From: Xylaria sp. FL1777
Taxonomy: Eukaryota > Ascomycota > Sordariomycetes > Xylariales > Xylariaceae
Length of the DNA stretch: 64,000 bases
Assembly: GCA_022578965.1 (NCBI GenBank)
Contig: MU400559.1
Span: 231,186 to 295,185 of the forward strand
Direction: 5' to 3'
Numbering within the stretch: position 1 is the stretch's first letter; each line of letters opens with the position of its first letter. The notes under the pieces were generated by a model. That model did no database searches. It was not told the DNA's origin and saw only the letters and a list, made by a program, of their open reading frames with translations. Shown here piece by piece: positions 47,480 through 61,008 of the stretch. A program made the position numbers and the translations under genes.

Positions 47480-48930
47480 CACAATTATTGCTAGTTATTT
47501 TTTTAAAGTTTAATTAAAACGCGCTAAACGTTTTGTTTAAAGTTAATTTTTTTTTTTTAGTTTTAATTAGTTAAAGTATTAATAGTAAAACCAGTTTATA
47601 ATTATTTTAGCAGTTTTTAAGTGTTTTTTAAGTTTTTAAATATTATTAACATATAAGTATTTTTTTTATTTAATAAAATATTTAACGTTATTATTGTTTT
47701 AATAGAAATTTAGTATATTTTTAACTTTATAAATGTTTTAATTTATTTTTATTTTTAGTTATGTTTTAATAAATATTTTAATAAATATTAGTTTTAGTAA
47801 AAAAATGTAAAAAATAAAGTAAATTTGCATATTTTTTAATAATAATAGTTTATAGTTAATAAATAAAATAACTTTTTTAATCTTAAAAAAGCTAAGTTTT
47901 TTAAATTTTAATTTATTGCTTAGTTGTTTTGTTTTAATTTAAGAAATATTAATATTTGCATTTTATTTTTGTTATAATAAGTAAACTTTGTTTCTTTTTT
48001 TAAAAGTTAGTTCTTTAGTTCGTTTTTTATTATAATATATTAACATTTATTGTTATAAAAACTAAAAACATAGTTATAATTTAACTTATAACGTTTTAAT
48101 TTTTGTTATAATAATTTTTGCTTAAAGTATTATAGTTAAAATAACAAGTGCTTTTATTAATGTTTTTTTTTGTTTTTTAATAGTTGTTTGCTATTTATAA
48201 ACAGCTTTATATAAAAATATATTTATATTTTTATTTGTTAATATATTATATAAAATTTATGCTATTAGTAATAGTTTTATTTAATTGTTTTATTAATAGT
48301 TAATATAATTTTATAAATATTGTTTTAATATTTAGTTTAGTTTTTTTGTTTGTTTATTTATTTATAAGTAGTAAATAATTAAAAACTTTAGTTTAATACT
48401 AATAAGTTTAAAAAAACTAGTTTTAAACTTAAAAGTAAACAATTTATTTTAGTTTAAAACAATCTTTTTTAGTAACTTATGCTTATTTAAATATTAGCAT
48501 ATAAAAGCATATATAAATTATTTAGCTGTTGCATTTTTTTTAAACAATAAAAAATAAGCATACTTAGTAAATCTATTAATAATAACCTATATTTTATTAT
48601 ATTATACTTTTATAACTAAATTAATTAATAAAAATAATACTATAATAAAATCTTAAGCAATAATATATTATGTTTATTTAAGTATTTATATAAATTATAG
48701 CAGTTTATAAAGCTTATATTAAGCTACTTTAGCTTTATTGCAAATATTATACTTTTTTATAATAAATTTAACTATATTTTATAGTTTTAAAAAATTGTAT
48801 TTTTTTTATAGTTATTTAACTATTTTTGTTGCTTTTTAGTGTTTATATAATAAGTATTTATAAAACTTCTTAATAAACTTATTTTGTAAAAATTCTAGTA
48901 AATAAACCTTATGTTTATATATGAGCTTAT
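47480..48930 (-). mobile_element. Inverted fragment of a chromovirus-2-type element (integrase and chromodomain part)
   Basis: Reverse complement of about 44750-46190. The chromodomain end is at about 47540-47700 and the integrase core in the middle. The 48890-48930 end matches 44750-44790 (AAGGTTTATTTACTA versus AAAGTTTATTTACTA, read on the minus strand). It is cut off exactly where repeat unit A begins at 48934. With the full element it forms an inverted repeat of about 1.4 kb with arms about 1.3 kb apart. Confidence 0.75.
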
Positions 48931-48933
48931 TTT

Positions 48934-49067
48934 AGGTGCTTTAAACTAAAAACATAAAACAGCAAGCTGCGTTTGCTATAAGCTACAACTTACTTTTTTT
49001 AGGGGCTTATGCAGATATATTTGTAGGTTTAAAGCTTATGTTTTATGTATTTTAGTTTAAAGCACCT
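48934..49067. mobile_element. Short TIR element (134 bp), copy 1
   Basis: Starts AGGTGCTTTAAACTAAAA and ends TTTTAGTTTAAAGCACCT, a perfect inverted pair of 18 bp. Size and structure resemble a MITE. It lies at the left boundary of unit A. Confidence 0.75.
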
Positions 49068-52000
49068 TTGTTAATTTTTAAGCTAAGGTTTATTTTGCAT
49101 ACGTATGTATACTATTTATACTTATAGATTATTTGCTAATAAAACTTAAAAAAAATAATTATAATATTGCTTAAAGCTTTTTATAGTAATGCTTATATTT
49201 AGCGCTAATTTTATAATTAAAATATTTTATTATATTATAGTGTTTTAAGCTTAAACAGTTAAAAGTTAAGCTTTATTTATTAATTTATTAACTAGTGTTA
49301 TTTTTTTACTTTATTATAAAACTATAAACTTTTAATAATTTTAGCTTTAGCTTAATTAATAGTTGCTTTTTAAAAAAACTAATAGCTTTAAAACTTTTAA
49401 AATTTATTGGAAAACTTAGCAAATTAAATAAACTAGCTAATAATGCAGTATTAAAGCATTTATTTAGCAACTATATTTAGTATTTTATGCAGCATATTTT
49501 GCTATAATTAAAATATAACTAATAGTATATATTAAAATATAACTTTATATAAGCTATTATTAGTACTATTTTAAATTATTATTAATTTAATAAATTATAT
49601 AAGCTTAAGCTTAAAGCTAAACAAGTTAAATTAATTTAGTATATAATATTTTGTTATAATAATATTATATTAGTAGCTTAAACTAGTTATAAAAAAAGCA
49701 TTATATTGTAAACTATTTTAGTTATTATGTAAAATATAATAATTTTATAGTTATACTTATTAAAACAATTAAAACATAATTAGTTTAATTTAATTGCTTA
49801 AATTTTTAATACTTGTTTATTATTAATAATAAATAATATAACAAAAGTTAATTAGTATTATATAAGTAGTTATAAAAGTATATTTTTATTGTTTAATAAA
49901 ATAATGCTATATAAGCTAAGTTAGCTTTAAAACGTTTTATATATGTTATTTTTAAGCTTAAATAAGCTATTTAAAAACACTTTATTAATTTGCTTTATAA
50001 CTTTTTGTTTAACTAAAAAATTGCGTTTATAGCTATTAATAAGCTTTATATAGTTTATTAATAAAAAGATTTCTAAATTGCATACTTTAATATATATTAT
50101 ATAAAAGCGTTAGTTTTATAAAATATATTATAGTTTAGCTATATTGCTATATTAAGCTTAAATGCTTAAAAGTTTATATTGCTTAAAGCTAAATTTTAAT
50201 AGCAAAATACTTGTTTAAAAAAACTGCAATTTGTTTATATTTTAATTAATTAGCTTAATATATTTTTTATTATTTATTTTATAAAAAAAAGTACTATTAT
50301 AAAAAATTACTAATAATTAAGTTTTTTAATTAGCAAAATATAGTGCAATATAGTATATTTAATCCTTAAAACTATTGTTTTTATAAATAGCAAAAAAAAG
50401 CTTATTGCTATGCATTATTTTTTAATAATATAGCTTTAAAAGTTAAAGTTTACTTTAACTAAAATAAAGCGCTTTATTTAAAAATATAATGCAAATATAT
50501 GTTTTAATAATTAATAATAATTATATAATAAGTTTATAAAGCTAGACTTTTTTTGTTGAATTATGTTTACTATTATAGCTTTTAAAATAAAAATAAATAT
50601 TTATAACGTAATGCATATTGTTTAGTTTAGCTTTATTACTTTTAAAAACTTTTTAAACCTATTGCAAAAGTTTAGCTAAGCTATTCGAAATAATATAACA
50701 TAAAGAATAGCATTTTTTTTTGCTTTTTACTAGTATTTCGATTTACTAAAAGCGCAAAAAGTTAAGCTTTTTAAATTAAAGCATAAAAAAAAGCTACTAA
50801 AAAACAATTAAAGTAATTTATGCTTTATAATAAATATAAATAATAATGCGTTAAAAAGCTTAATGTTTAGCTATATATAGTTTGCGCTATTAAACTATTA
50901 ATTAATTATAACTAATAAGCTTAAAAATAAAAATAGTTTAATAGTTAATTTTAAATTAAAATAGTTTAAGCTAGTTAAGCTTACTAAATAAACTAAAGCT
51001 AAACTAAAGTTTAAAAATAAGCTATAAATTATTTAGCTAAGTATATATAAGTTTATAAATATAAAATACTTTAAAAAGTATGCTTTATAGTTTTTATAGC
51101 AGCTAAATAATAAAAATATTAAAAAGCAAAAAAATATATAATAAAAAATATGCTATAACTTATGTTATTATAACTTTAGTTAATTATTAAGGTTGCTACT
51201 AAAAATATGCTAGCAGTTTATGCTTTAAAAAAAAACTATTTTTTAGTTTTTATCGCAAAAGCTTTAGAAATTTTACATAAAATATTTTGCAAACTTATAT
51301 TAATACTTAAACTTTGCTATTAATAATATAGCAAAATATTTTATGCTAAAAAAAGTTTAATAATATATTGCTGCTATGTTTAATAAAGTAGTTAATATAA
51401 ATATTATGTTTTTTTTAGTTTATAATGCTATAAAAATATTTAAATAAAATAAATAGGAAAAATATAGCTACGTTTTATATACTAAGCTTTTTATAATATA
51501 TTAGTATACTTTTAATAAATATGCTAAGCATTTTGCAAATAAAGCATAAATTAAAAATACTACTAAAAATATATTTTGTTTAACTTTAAAATTAATACTA
51601 AAAATATAAACAAAGCAACAATTAAATATTTATTAAACGCTTAGTATATAGTTAAGCTAGTTAGCTTTACGCTTAATAGTAGTTATAACTTTTGTTTTAT
51701 TATTTTTAGTAGAACTAACTATAGTTATATTATTTTTAAGTGCTTTTTTTATATATATAAATATATTGCTAGCTATAGATTTACTAGTATAATTTAAACT
51801 ACTAAAGCATAATAAAGAATTGCTAGCAAATAGTAATTTTAAAAAGCTAAAAAAAAAGCAAAAAAAGTAAAACATATATAATATTTTGTGCTAATTTATA
51901 TTTAGCTATAGTTTTTTAGTTTTTTTTTTTTTTTTTTTTGCTTTTTTATAATTAAAAATATATAGCTGCTATTTTTTATTACTTTTAATAAATAGCTTAT

Positions 52001-53289
52001 TTTTATTAGCTAAACTTAGTATGTTTTGCTATATTAAAACTTTAGTTAGTTAAATAACTTTAGTATTAAACTTATTAATTTTAATATTAGCAAATTATTG
52101 CTTTTTTTTTATTAATAAATTTAGCGCATTAAAAAGATTATATAACGTAATATAGCTATTAGTACGTTTTTTAATATTACTATTAATATATATTTTATAA
52201 ATATATTTAATAATATTTTAGTTAGTAAAAAAAAAAGTATACTACTTATTTTAATATATTTAAAAAGATTGTTTTATATTACTATAGATTAAAGTAGTAT
52301 AAAGGCTTATAATAGCTAATTAATTAAATATAATAAAAATATTTTGCGTGGAGTTTTTGTTATTTTTTATATTAATTATAAAAGTACTATTAATATGCTT
52401 TAAAGCTAAATTAATAGCTTTTTATTTGCTTTTAGCTATAGTATACTAAATAAAGCTTAATTGTAGTATTTTTATTGCAAGTTTTGGTTTTATAACATTA
52501 AAATAAAATAACTAAGCAAAATATAATATTTCTAGTTTATAATTATTAGATTTTCTTTTATAAAAAAAAATAAAAAAATAAGAAATAATTTAATATAACA
52601 CTTTATAATTACTAAGTTAAACTATTATAATTATTATAAATAAATATTTTATAATACTTATATATTAATAATAGCTTTAAAACTTAATGTTAATTAATTT
52701 GCTTTTGTTTTAAGTATATTTTTTTGTTTAACTCGTATATTTTAATTATTAAAACTATAAAGCTATAATTTTTTGCTTAAATAATATAAGATTTATGCTT
52801 TTTAATGCTATTTAAATATAGTTTAATTAAACTTTATTAGGAAATAATATATTATATTTAACTAAATTATAAATTAAAAACGCTAAAATATAAGCATAAA
52901 ACTTATTATGTAGCAATAATAAAGCTTAATAGTATTAAACTTTATTTTTTTTAATATGCTGCTTACAGCTAAAAAATTGGCCGTTATGTTTTATAAAAAG
53001 ATCTTAAAAAGTCTAAAAATTAGTTAAATAAAATTTAGCACAATATAAAAAAAAGCTAGTATAAAAAGCATTTATTGTTTATAGTTATATATATTGTTTG
53101 CTTTTATTTAAGCAGCTGCTATAGCTTAAATAAAAAATGTAGTTTTTTAATTTTTATGTATTATTATAAGTTATTTATTATAGTTTTAATAATTTAAAAT
53201 AATACAAAATAAAGTATTATAAACTTAATATACTTTAGATATTTTTTTTTTGTTTTTATAAATAGCAGAAGTTTATAAAATATTATTTT
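48934..53289 (+). repeat. Large repeat unit, copy A (uninterrupted)
   Basis: About 4.36 kb. It is co-linear with 53290-60335 (copy B) once insertions in B are removed, and inverted relative to copy C. It begins with the AGGTGCTTTAAAC inverted-terminal element and is cut at its right end by the start of copy B. Minus-strand frames give long RIP-decayed protein-like readings, so the unit once encoded a protein on the minus strand; I could not identify it. Copy A shows the empty sites of all three tRNA-headed insertions and of the foldback insertion found in copy B. Confidence 0.8.
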
Positions 53290-53423
53290 AGGTGCTTTAA
53301 ACTAAAAACATAAAATAGTAAGCTGTGCTTACTGCAAGCTATAATTTATTTCTTTTAAAGGCTTATGCAAATATATTTATAAGTTTAAAGCTTGCGTTTT
53401 ATGTATTTTAGTTTAAAGCATCT
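53290..53423. mobile_element. Short TIR element (134 bp), copy 2
   Basis: Same length and order as the copy at 48934, with transition differences (CACCT to CATCT at the right end). It lies exactly at the A/B junction. Confidence 0.75.
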
Positions 53424-55756
53424 TTATTGATTTTTAAGCTAAGGTTTATTTTGCATACGTATGTATACTATTTATACCTATAGATTATTTGCTAATAAAA
53501 CCTAAAAAAAACAATTATAATATTGCTTAAAGCTTTTTATAGTAATGCTTATATTTAGCGCTAACTTTATAATTAAAATACTTTATTATATTATAGTATT
53601 TTAAGCTTAAATAGTTAAAAGTTAAGCTTTATTTATTAATTTATTAATTAGTGTTATTTCTTTATTTTATTATAGAACTATAAACTTTTAATAATTTTAG
53701 CTTTAGTTTAATTAATAGTTGCTTTTTAAAAAAACTAACAGCTTTAAAACTTTTAAAATTTATTAAAAAACTTAGCAAACTAAATAAACTAACTAATAAC
53801 ATAGTATTAAAGCATTTATTTAATAACTATATTTGGTATTTTATATAGTATATTTTGCTGCAATTAAAACATAACTAATAATGCATATTAAAATATAACT
53901 TTATATAAACTATTGTTAATACTATTTTAAATTATTATTAACTTAATAAATTATATAAGCTTAAGCTTAAAGCTAAGCAAGTTAAGTTAATTTAGTATAT
54001 AATATTTTGTTATAGTAATATTATATTAGTAGTTTAAATTAGTTATAAAAAAAGCATTATATTGCAAACTATTTTAGTTATTATATAAAGTATAGTAACT
54101 TTATAGTTATGTTTATTAAAATAATTAAAATATAATTAGTTTAACTTAATTGCTTAAATTTTTAACATTTATTTATTATTAATAATAAATAATATAACAA
54201 AGGTTAATTAGTATTACATAAGTAGTTATAAAAGTATATTTTTACTGTTTAATAAAATAATGCTATATAAGCTAAATTAGCTTTAAAACGTTTTATATAT
54301 ATTATTTTTAAGCTTAAATAAGCTACTTAAAAACACTTTATTAATTTGCTTTATAACTTTTTGTTTAATTAAAAAATTACGTTTATAGCTATTAATAAGC
54401 TTTATATAGTTTATTAATAAAAAGATTTCTAAATTACATACTTTAATATATATTATATAAAAGCGTTAGTTTTATAAAATATATTATAGTTTAGTTATAT
54501 TGCTACATTAAGCTTAAACGTTTAAAAGTTTATATTGCTTAAAGCTAGATTTTAATAGTAAAGTATTTATTTAAAAAAACTGTAATTTATTTGTGCTTTA
54601 ATTAATCGGCTTAATATATTTTTTATTGTTTATTTTATAAAAAAAAGTACTATTATAAAAAATTACTAGTAATTAAGTTTTTTAATTAGCAAAATATAAC
54701 GCAATATAGTATACTTAATTTTTAAAACTATTATTTTTATAAATAATAAAAAAAGGCTTATTATTGCGTGCTATTTTTTAATAATATAGCTTTAAAAGTT
54801 AAAGTTTATTTTAACTAAAGTAAAGCGCTTTATTTAAAAATATAATGTAAATATATGTTTTAATAACTAATAATAGTTATATAACAAGTTTATAAAGCTA
54901 GACTTTTTTTGTTAAATTATGTTTATTATTATAGCTTTTAAAATAAAAATAAATATTTATAATATAATGCGTATTGTTTAGTTTAGCTTTATTACTTTTA
55001 AAAACTTTTTAAACTTGTTATAAAGGTTTAGCTAAGCTGTTTAAAATAGTATAACATAAAAAACAGCATTTTTTTTTGCTTTTTACTAGTATTTCGATTT
55101 ATTAAAAGCACAAAAAGTTAAACTTTTTAAACTAAAGCATAAAAAAAAGCTACTAAAAAATAATTAAAATAATTTACGTTTTATAATAAATATAAACAAT
55201 AGTATATTAAAAAGCTTAATGTTTAACTATATGCAGTTTATACTATTAAACTATTAATTAATTATAATTAATAAGCTTAAAAATAAAAATAATTTAATAA
55301 TTAACTTTAAATTAAAATAGTTTAAGCTAATAAAGCTTGCTAAGTAAACTAAAGTTAAATTAAAGTTTAAAAATAAGTTATAAGCTATTTAGCTAAGCAT
55401 ATATAAGTTTATAAATATAAAATGCTTTAAAAAGTATGCTTTATAGTTTTTATAGCAGCTAAATAATAAAAATATTAAAAAGCAAAAAAATATATAATAA
55501 AAAATGTGCTATAATTTATATTATTATAACTTTAGCTAATTATTAAGGTTGCTACTAAAAATATATTAGTAGTTTACGCTTTAAAAAAGAACTATTTTTT
55601 AGTTTTTATAGCAAAAGCTTTAAAAATTCTGCGTAAAACACTTTGCAAATTTATATTAATACTTAAACTTTATTATTAATAATATAGTAAAATATTTTAT
55701 GCTAAAAAAGATTTAGTAATATATTACTACTATATTTAATAAAATAATTAATATAA

Positions 55757-56488
55757 TTTGTATTACTTAAATAAACAGCTTATTAGTTATACTAGTAGCT
55801 ATTTAATAAAACTTTATATAAGTAAAAACTTTTTTTAAAGCAAAAACTACTTATATATATAAAGTATATAATAGTTTTGCTATAGATTTTATTAATTTGC
55901 TGCTTTTTTTATATAATACTTTGCTTTTTTAAATTTTGTATGCTAAATTAGCAGCGCTTTTGCTTTACAATACAAAAGTATAAAAATTAGCGCGCTAACA
56001 AAAGGGTTTTTTGTTAATTAGTAGTAAAAACGCCTTTTTGCTAGCTTTAAGTTTTATAAGCTATAAATAATATAATATTAAGTAAATTTTAAGCACTACA
56101 TAATGCTATATTTTTTATAAATTGCTTAGCGTTAAGCAGTAAGCTTTAGGTTTTAATTATACTAAAAATATAAGCTATTTGCTACATAAAAAAACTAGTG
56201 CTTATATAGCGTTAGCAGCAAAAGTTAAAGCTGCTTGTTTTTATAGTAGCTAATATACTAAGTTAATTATTTATATTGCTATACTAGCAAAAAAGCAAAG
56301 TTTTTAAACTTTTAGCTTAGTTATTTAACTTTTAATTTTTATGCTTTTAGTATAGCAAGCATGCAATTTAAACTAAGCTAAAAACAAACTAACTTTTGCT
56401 TTAAAGCAAAGCAACTATAAATTAAACAGAACTTAAACTTATAACTTCAAAAAAAATAACTAAACGTATGCTATTATGCTACTAAGCT
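55757..56488 (-). mobile_element. tRNA-headed SINE-like element, copy 3 (732 bp, inverted)
   Basis: Flanked by a perfect 15-bp duplication, AAATAATTAATATAA (55742-55756 and 56489-56503). On the minus strand the head reads AGCTTAGTAGCATAATAGCA, a transition-mutated version of the copy-1 head. The tail is AAGTAATACAAA. The uninterrupted target is present in copy A near 51375-51390. Confidence 0.85.
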
Positions 56489-57707
56489 AAATAATTAATA
56501 TAAATATTATGTTTTTTTTAGTTTATAATGCTATAAAAATATTTAAATAAAATAAATAAAAAAAATATAGCTATGTTTTATATGCTAAACTTTTTATAAT
56601 ATATTAGCATGCTTTTAATAAGCATACTAACTATTTTATAAATAAAGCATAAATTAAAAATGCTATTAAAAATATATTTTGTTTAACTTTAAAATTAATA
56701 CTAAAAATGCAAACAAAGCAGCAGTTAAATATTTATTAAACGTTTAATATATAGTTAAGCTAATTAGCTTTATGCTTAATAATAGCTATAACTTTTGTTT
56801 TATTATTTTGAGCAAAACTAACTATAGTTATATTATTTTTAAGTGCTTTTTTTATATATATAAATATATTGCTAGTTATAAATTTATTAATATAATTTAA
56901 ACTACTAAAGCATAATAAAGAATTACTAATAAATAGTAGTTTTAAAAAGCTAAAAAAAAAGCAAAAAAAATAAAACGTATATAATACTTTATGTTAATTT
57001 ATATTTAGCTATAGTTCTTTAGTTTTTTTTTTTTTTTTTTGCTTTTTTATAATTAAAAATATATAGCTACTATTTTTTATTACTTTTAATAAATAGCTTA
57101 TTTTTATTAGTTAAACTTAATATGTTTTATTATATTAAAACTTTAGTTAGTTAAATAACCTTAATATTAAATTTATTAATTTTAGTATTAATAAATTATT
57201 GCTTTTTTTTTATTAATAAATTTAGCGCATTAAAAAAATTATATAATATAATATAGCTATTAGTGCATTTTTTAGTATTGCTATTAATATATATTTTGCA
57301 AATATATTTAATAATATCTTAATTAATAAAAAAAAAATATACTGTTTATTTTAATATATTAAAAAAAACCGTTTTATATTATTATAAATTAAAGCAATAT
57401 AAAAGCTTATAATAGCTAATTAATTAAATATAATAAAAATATTTTATGTAAAATTCTTATTATTTTTTATATTAATTGTAAAAATACTATTAATATGCTT
57501 TAAAGTTAAATTAATAGCTTTTTATTTGCTTTTAGCTATAATATATTAAATAAAGCTTAACTATAATATTTTTATTATAAGTTTTAGTTTTATAATATTA
57601 AAATAAAATAACTAAGCAAAATATAATATTTTTAGTTTATAATTATTAAACTTTTTTTTATAAAAAAAATAAAAAAATAAAAAATAATTTAATATAATAT
57701 TTTATAG

Positions 57708-58441
57708 GCCTAGTAGCGCAGTGGTATACGCTTAGCTACTTTTTTTAAAGTTATAAGTTTAAGTTTTGCTTAGTTTGCAGTTGCTTTGCTTTAAAGCAAA
57801 AGTTGGTTTGCTTTTAGCTTAGTTCGAACTATATGCTTGCTACACTAAAAGCATAAAAATTAAAAGTTAAATAGCTAAGCTAAAAGTTTAAGGACTTTGC
57901 TTTTTTGCTAGTGCAGCAATATAAGTAATTAACTTAGTGTATTAGCTACTATAAAAACAAGCAGCCTTGGCTTTTGCTGCTAATGCTATATAAGCATTGG
58001 TTTTTTTATGTAATAAACAGCTTGTATTTTTAGTGTAATTAGAACTTAAAGCTTACTGCTGAGCGCTAGGCAATTTATAAAGAATATAGCGCTATATAAT
58101 GCTTAAAATCTACTTAATACTATATTGTTTATAGCTTGCAGAACTTAAGGCTAACAAAAAGGCGCTTTTATTACTAATTAATAGAAAACTTTTTTGTTAG
58201 CGCGCTAATTTTTATACTTTTGTATTATAAAGCAAAAGCGCTGCTAACTTAGCGTATAAGATTTAAAAAGCGGAGTATTATGTAAAAAAAGCGGCAAATT
58301 AATAAAATTTGTAGCAAAACTATTACATACTTTGCATATATAAGTGGTTTTTGCTTTAAAGAAGGTTTTTACTTATATAAAGTTTTACTAAATAGCTACT
58401 AGCATAGCTAATAGGCCGTTTGTTTAAGTAATACAAATTAT
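57708..58441 (+). mobile_element. tRNA-headed SINE-like element, copy 1 (734 bp, best preserved)
   Basis: Flanked by a perfect 15-bp duplication, TATAATATTTTATAG (57693-57707 and 58442-58456). The head GCCTAGTAGCGCAGTGGTAT contains a consensus Pol III A box, TAGCGCAGTGG (57714-57724). A decayed B box follows at 57756-57766 with GGTTCAA-type spacing. The body has an 8-bp-arm palindrome TTTGCTTTAAAGCAAA and no open frame. It ends ..TTTAAGTAATACAAATTA. The tRNA-like 5' end plus variable-length target duplications indicate retroposition by LINE machinery, but 734 bp is long for a SINE. Confidence 0.85.
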
Positions 58442-58524
58442 TATAATATTTTATAGTTATTAAGCTAAATTATTATAATTATTATAAATAAATATTTTAT
58501 AATATTTATATATTAATAATAGCT

Positions 58525-59265
58525 AGCTTAATAACGTAATAGCATATGTTTAGCTATTTTTTTTGAAGTTATAGGTTTAAGTTTTGCTTAGTTTACAGTT
58601 GTTTTGCTTTAAAACAAAAGTTAGTTTATTTTTAGTTTAGTTTAAACTGTATGCTTGCTGCACTAAAAGCATAAAAATTAAAAGTTAAATAGTTAAGCTA
58701 AAAGTTTAAAAACTTTGCTTTTTTACTAGTGCAGCAACATAAATAATTAACCTAATATATTAACTACTATAAAAACAAGTAGCTTTAGTTTTTACTGCTA
58801 ATACTATATAAGCACTAGTTTTTTTGTATAATAAACAGCTTGTATTTTTAGCATAATTAAAACTTAAAGCTTATTGCTTAGCGCTAAACAATTTATAAAA
58901 AATATAGCGCTATATAGTGCTTAAAATCTACTTAATACTATATTATTTATAGCTTGCAAAACTTAAAGCTAATAAAAGGGCGCTTTTACTACTAATTAAT
59001 AAAAAACTTCTTTATTAGCGCGCTAATTTTTATACTTTTGTATTGCAAAGCAAAAGTGCTGCTAACTTAGCATATAAAATTTAAAAGCGAAGTATTATGT
59101 AAAAAAAGCAGCAAATTAATAAAATCTATAGTAAAACTATTGCATACTTTATATATATAAGTAGTTTTTGCCCCAAAAAAAGTTTTTATTTATATAAAGT
59201 TTTATTAAATAGCTACTAATATAGCTAACAGGCTATTTGTTCAAGTAATACAAATTACAAATTAT
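58525..59265 (+). mobile_element. tRNA-headed SINE-like element, copy 2 (741 bp)
   Basis: Flanked by a perfect 14-bp duplication, TATTAATAATAGCT (58511-58524 and 59266-59279). The head is transition-mutated, but the B box is better kept, GGTTTAAGTTT (58574-58584). Co-linear with copy 1 to the tail AAGTAATACAAATTA. It lies only 84 bp beyond the end of copy 1, in the same orientation. Confidence 0.85.
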
Positions 59266-59456
59266 TATTAATAATAGCTTTAAAACTTAATATTAATTAA
59301 TTTGCTTTTATTTTAAGTATATTTTTTTGTTTAATTTATATATTTTAATTATTAAAACTATAAAGCTATAATTTCCTATTTAAATAATATAAAATTTATG
59401 CTTTTTAATGCTATTTAAATATAGTTTAATTAAACTTTATTAAAAAATAATATATT

Positions 59457-59906
59457 AAATTTAAAGAATTAATATAGATACATAAAAAATTAATACAAAT
59501 ATATGGCTTTATAAACATATAATAGGCTTGTTTTTTAAATAACTTTGCAACTATTTATTGCACCGCAATACAACTAGAATCATTAAAAAGCTAATTACAA
59601 AAGAAATCCAAAAACGCAAATAGTTTGTTTATATAACTTATAGTCGCAAAGATATTCATGTTTTATGCTTATATAAAAGGTCACTTTTCGGTTTATTAGC
59701 ATATTTTCTTTAACTGTAAATATCTCTACAACCGTTAGTTATATAAACAAACCGTTTACATTTCTAGAATCTTTTTGCAATTAGCTTCTAAAAAATATGT
59801 TTTAGGTTATAATACAACCAGTAATTAGAAAGTTATTCGTTATATATTTATAAGCATTATATGTTTATATTAATTTTTCATATGTTTATATTAATTCCTT
59901 AAATTT
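59457..59906. mobile_element. Foldback / MITE-like insertion (about 440 bp)
   Basis: Present in copy B, absent from copy A at the matching site (about 52857). The ends are inverted: AAATTTAAAGAATTAATATA on the left and TATATTAATTCCTTAAATTT on the right. Inversion continues inward: 59588-59640 pairs with 59726-59786 (AGTTTGTTTATATAACT against AGTTATATAAACAAACC). The whole insert could fold into one long hairpin. It keeps more G/C than its surroundings (for example AGGTCACTTTTCGG). TTAAATTTAA at both ends may be the target duplication. Confidence 0.75.
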
Positions 59907-61008
59907 AACTAAGTTATAAATTAAAAACGCTAAAATATAAGCATAAAACTTATTATGTAGTAATAGTAAAGCTTAATAATATTAAACTTTATTTTTTTTA
60001 ATATGTTGCTTATAACTAAAAAATTATATGTTATATTTTACGAAAAAATTCTAAAAAGTCTAAAAAATTAGTTAAATAAAATTTAGCGCAATATAAAAAA
60101 AAGCTAATATAAAAAGCATTTATTATTTATAATTATATATATTGCTTGCTTTTATTTAAGCAGCTATTATAATTTAAATAAAAAATATAATTTTTTAATT
60201 TTTATATATTATTACAAGTTATTTATTATAGTTTTAATAATTTAAAATAATATAAAATAAAGTATTATAAACTTAATATACTTTAGATATTTTTTTTTTT
60301 TGTTTTTATAAATAATAAAAGTTTGTAAAATATAATTAATATTATTTTGTAGTTATATAATATTTAAAAATAAAGCAAACTTTTCTAAATATAATAATTT
60401 AAATAAAAAACAAACAATATAAACTAATAAATAATTAATTGCTTTATTTATATAAGCTAAAGTTAACATTAAGTAAAAAAAAAGCTATTTTTTTTTAAAA
60501 AAAATAATAGTATATTATTATAACTATATAAATAAGCTAAACATATTTAAACTAATAACTATAAAATAGTTAATTAAATTTTGCATAATATTTTTATAAC
60601 TTATATTAAGATTTTAAACACTATTTTTAAAGTTAAAATTATTATATATAAATATAATACTTAAGTTATAAATAATATGCTTTAAGTTAAGCTATATATT
60701 TATTAATTTAAGTATTAAAACATTAGTTAATTAATTATTATATATGCAATTTTGTTTAGCTATTTTATTTAGCTATTTTAAAATAAACTTATAGCTAATA
60801 TATACTTTAAATTAAGCAAAAGTATTAATTACTTAAGTTTATATTTTATTACTATAAAAATAAATGCTAATAAATTATTATAAAAAATTGCTTATTAAAA
60901 ATGCATATATATTTAATAATAAAGCTATAATTATATATGTTTTAGCAATATAAAAAAACAGTATATTAGCTTTAATTATGTTATAAAATTTATGCTTAGT
61001 TTTATTTT

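Larger units (their letters stand above)
53290..61008 (+). repeat. Large repeat unit, copy B (with four nested insertions)
   Basis: Matches copy A in order from 53290 to about 60335, then extends about 670 bp further to 61008 in sequence missing from A but present in inverted copy C. Insertions relative to A are tRNA-headed elements at 55757-56488 (inverted), 57708-58441 and 58525-59265, and a foldback element at about 59457-59906. The sequence resumes without loss after each insertion, so the order of events is readable. Confidence 0.8.

Noticed and set aside
51657..51875. 72-codon minus-strand frame in repeat unit A
   Set aside because: A surviving fragment of the unit's decayed minus-strand coding sequence. 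No start context, and the same region in copy B is broken. Treated as part of the repeat.
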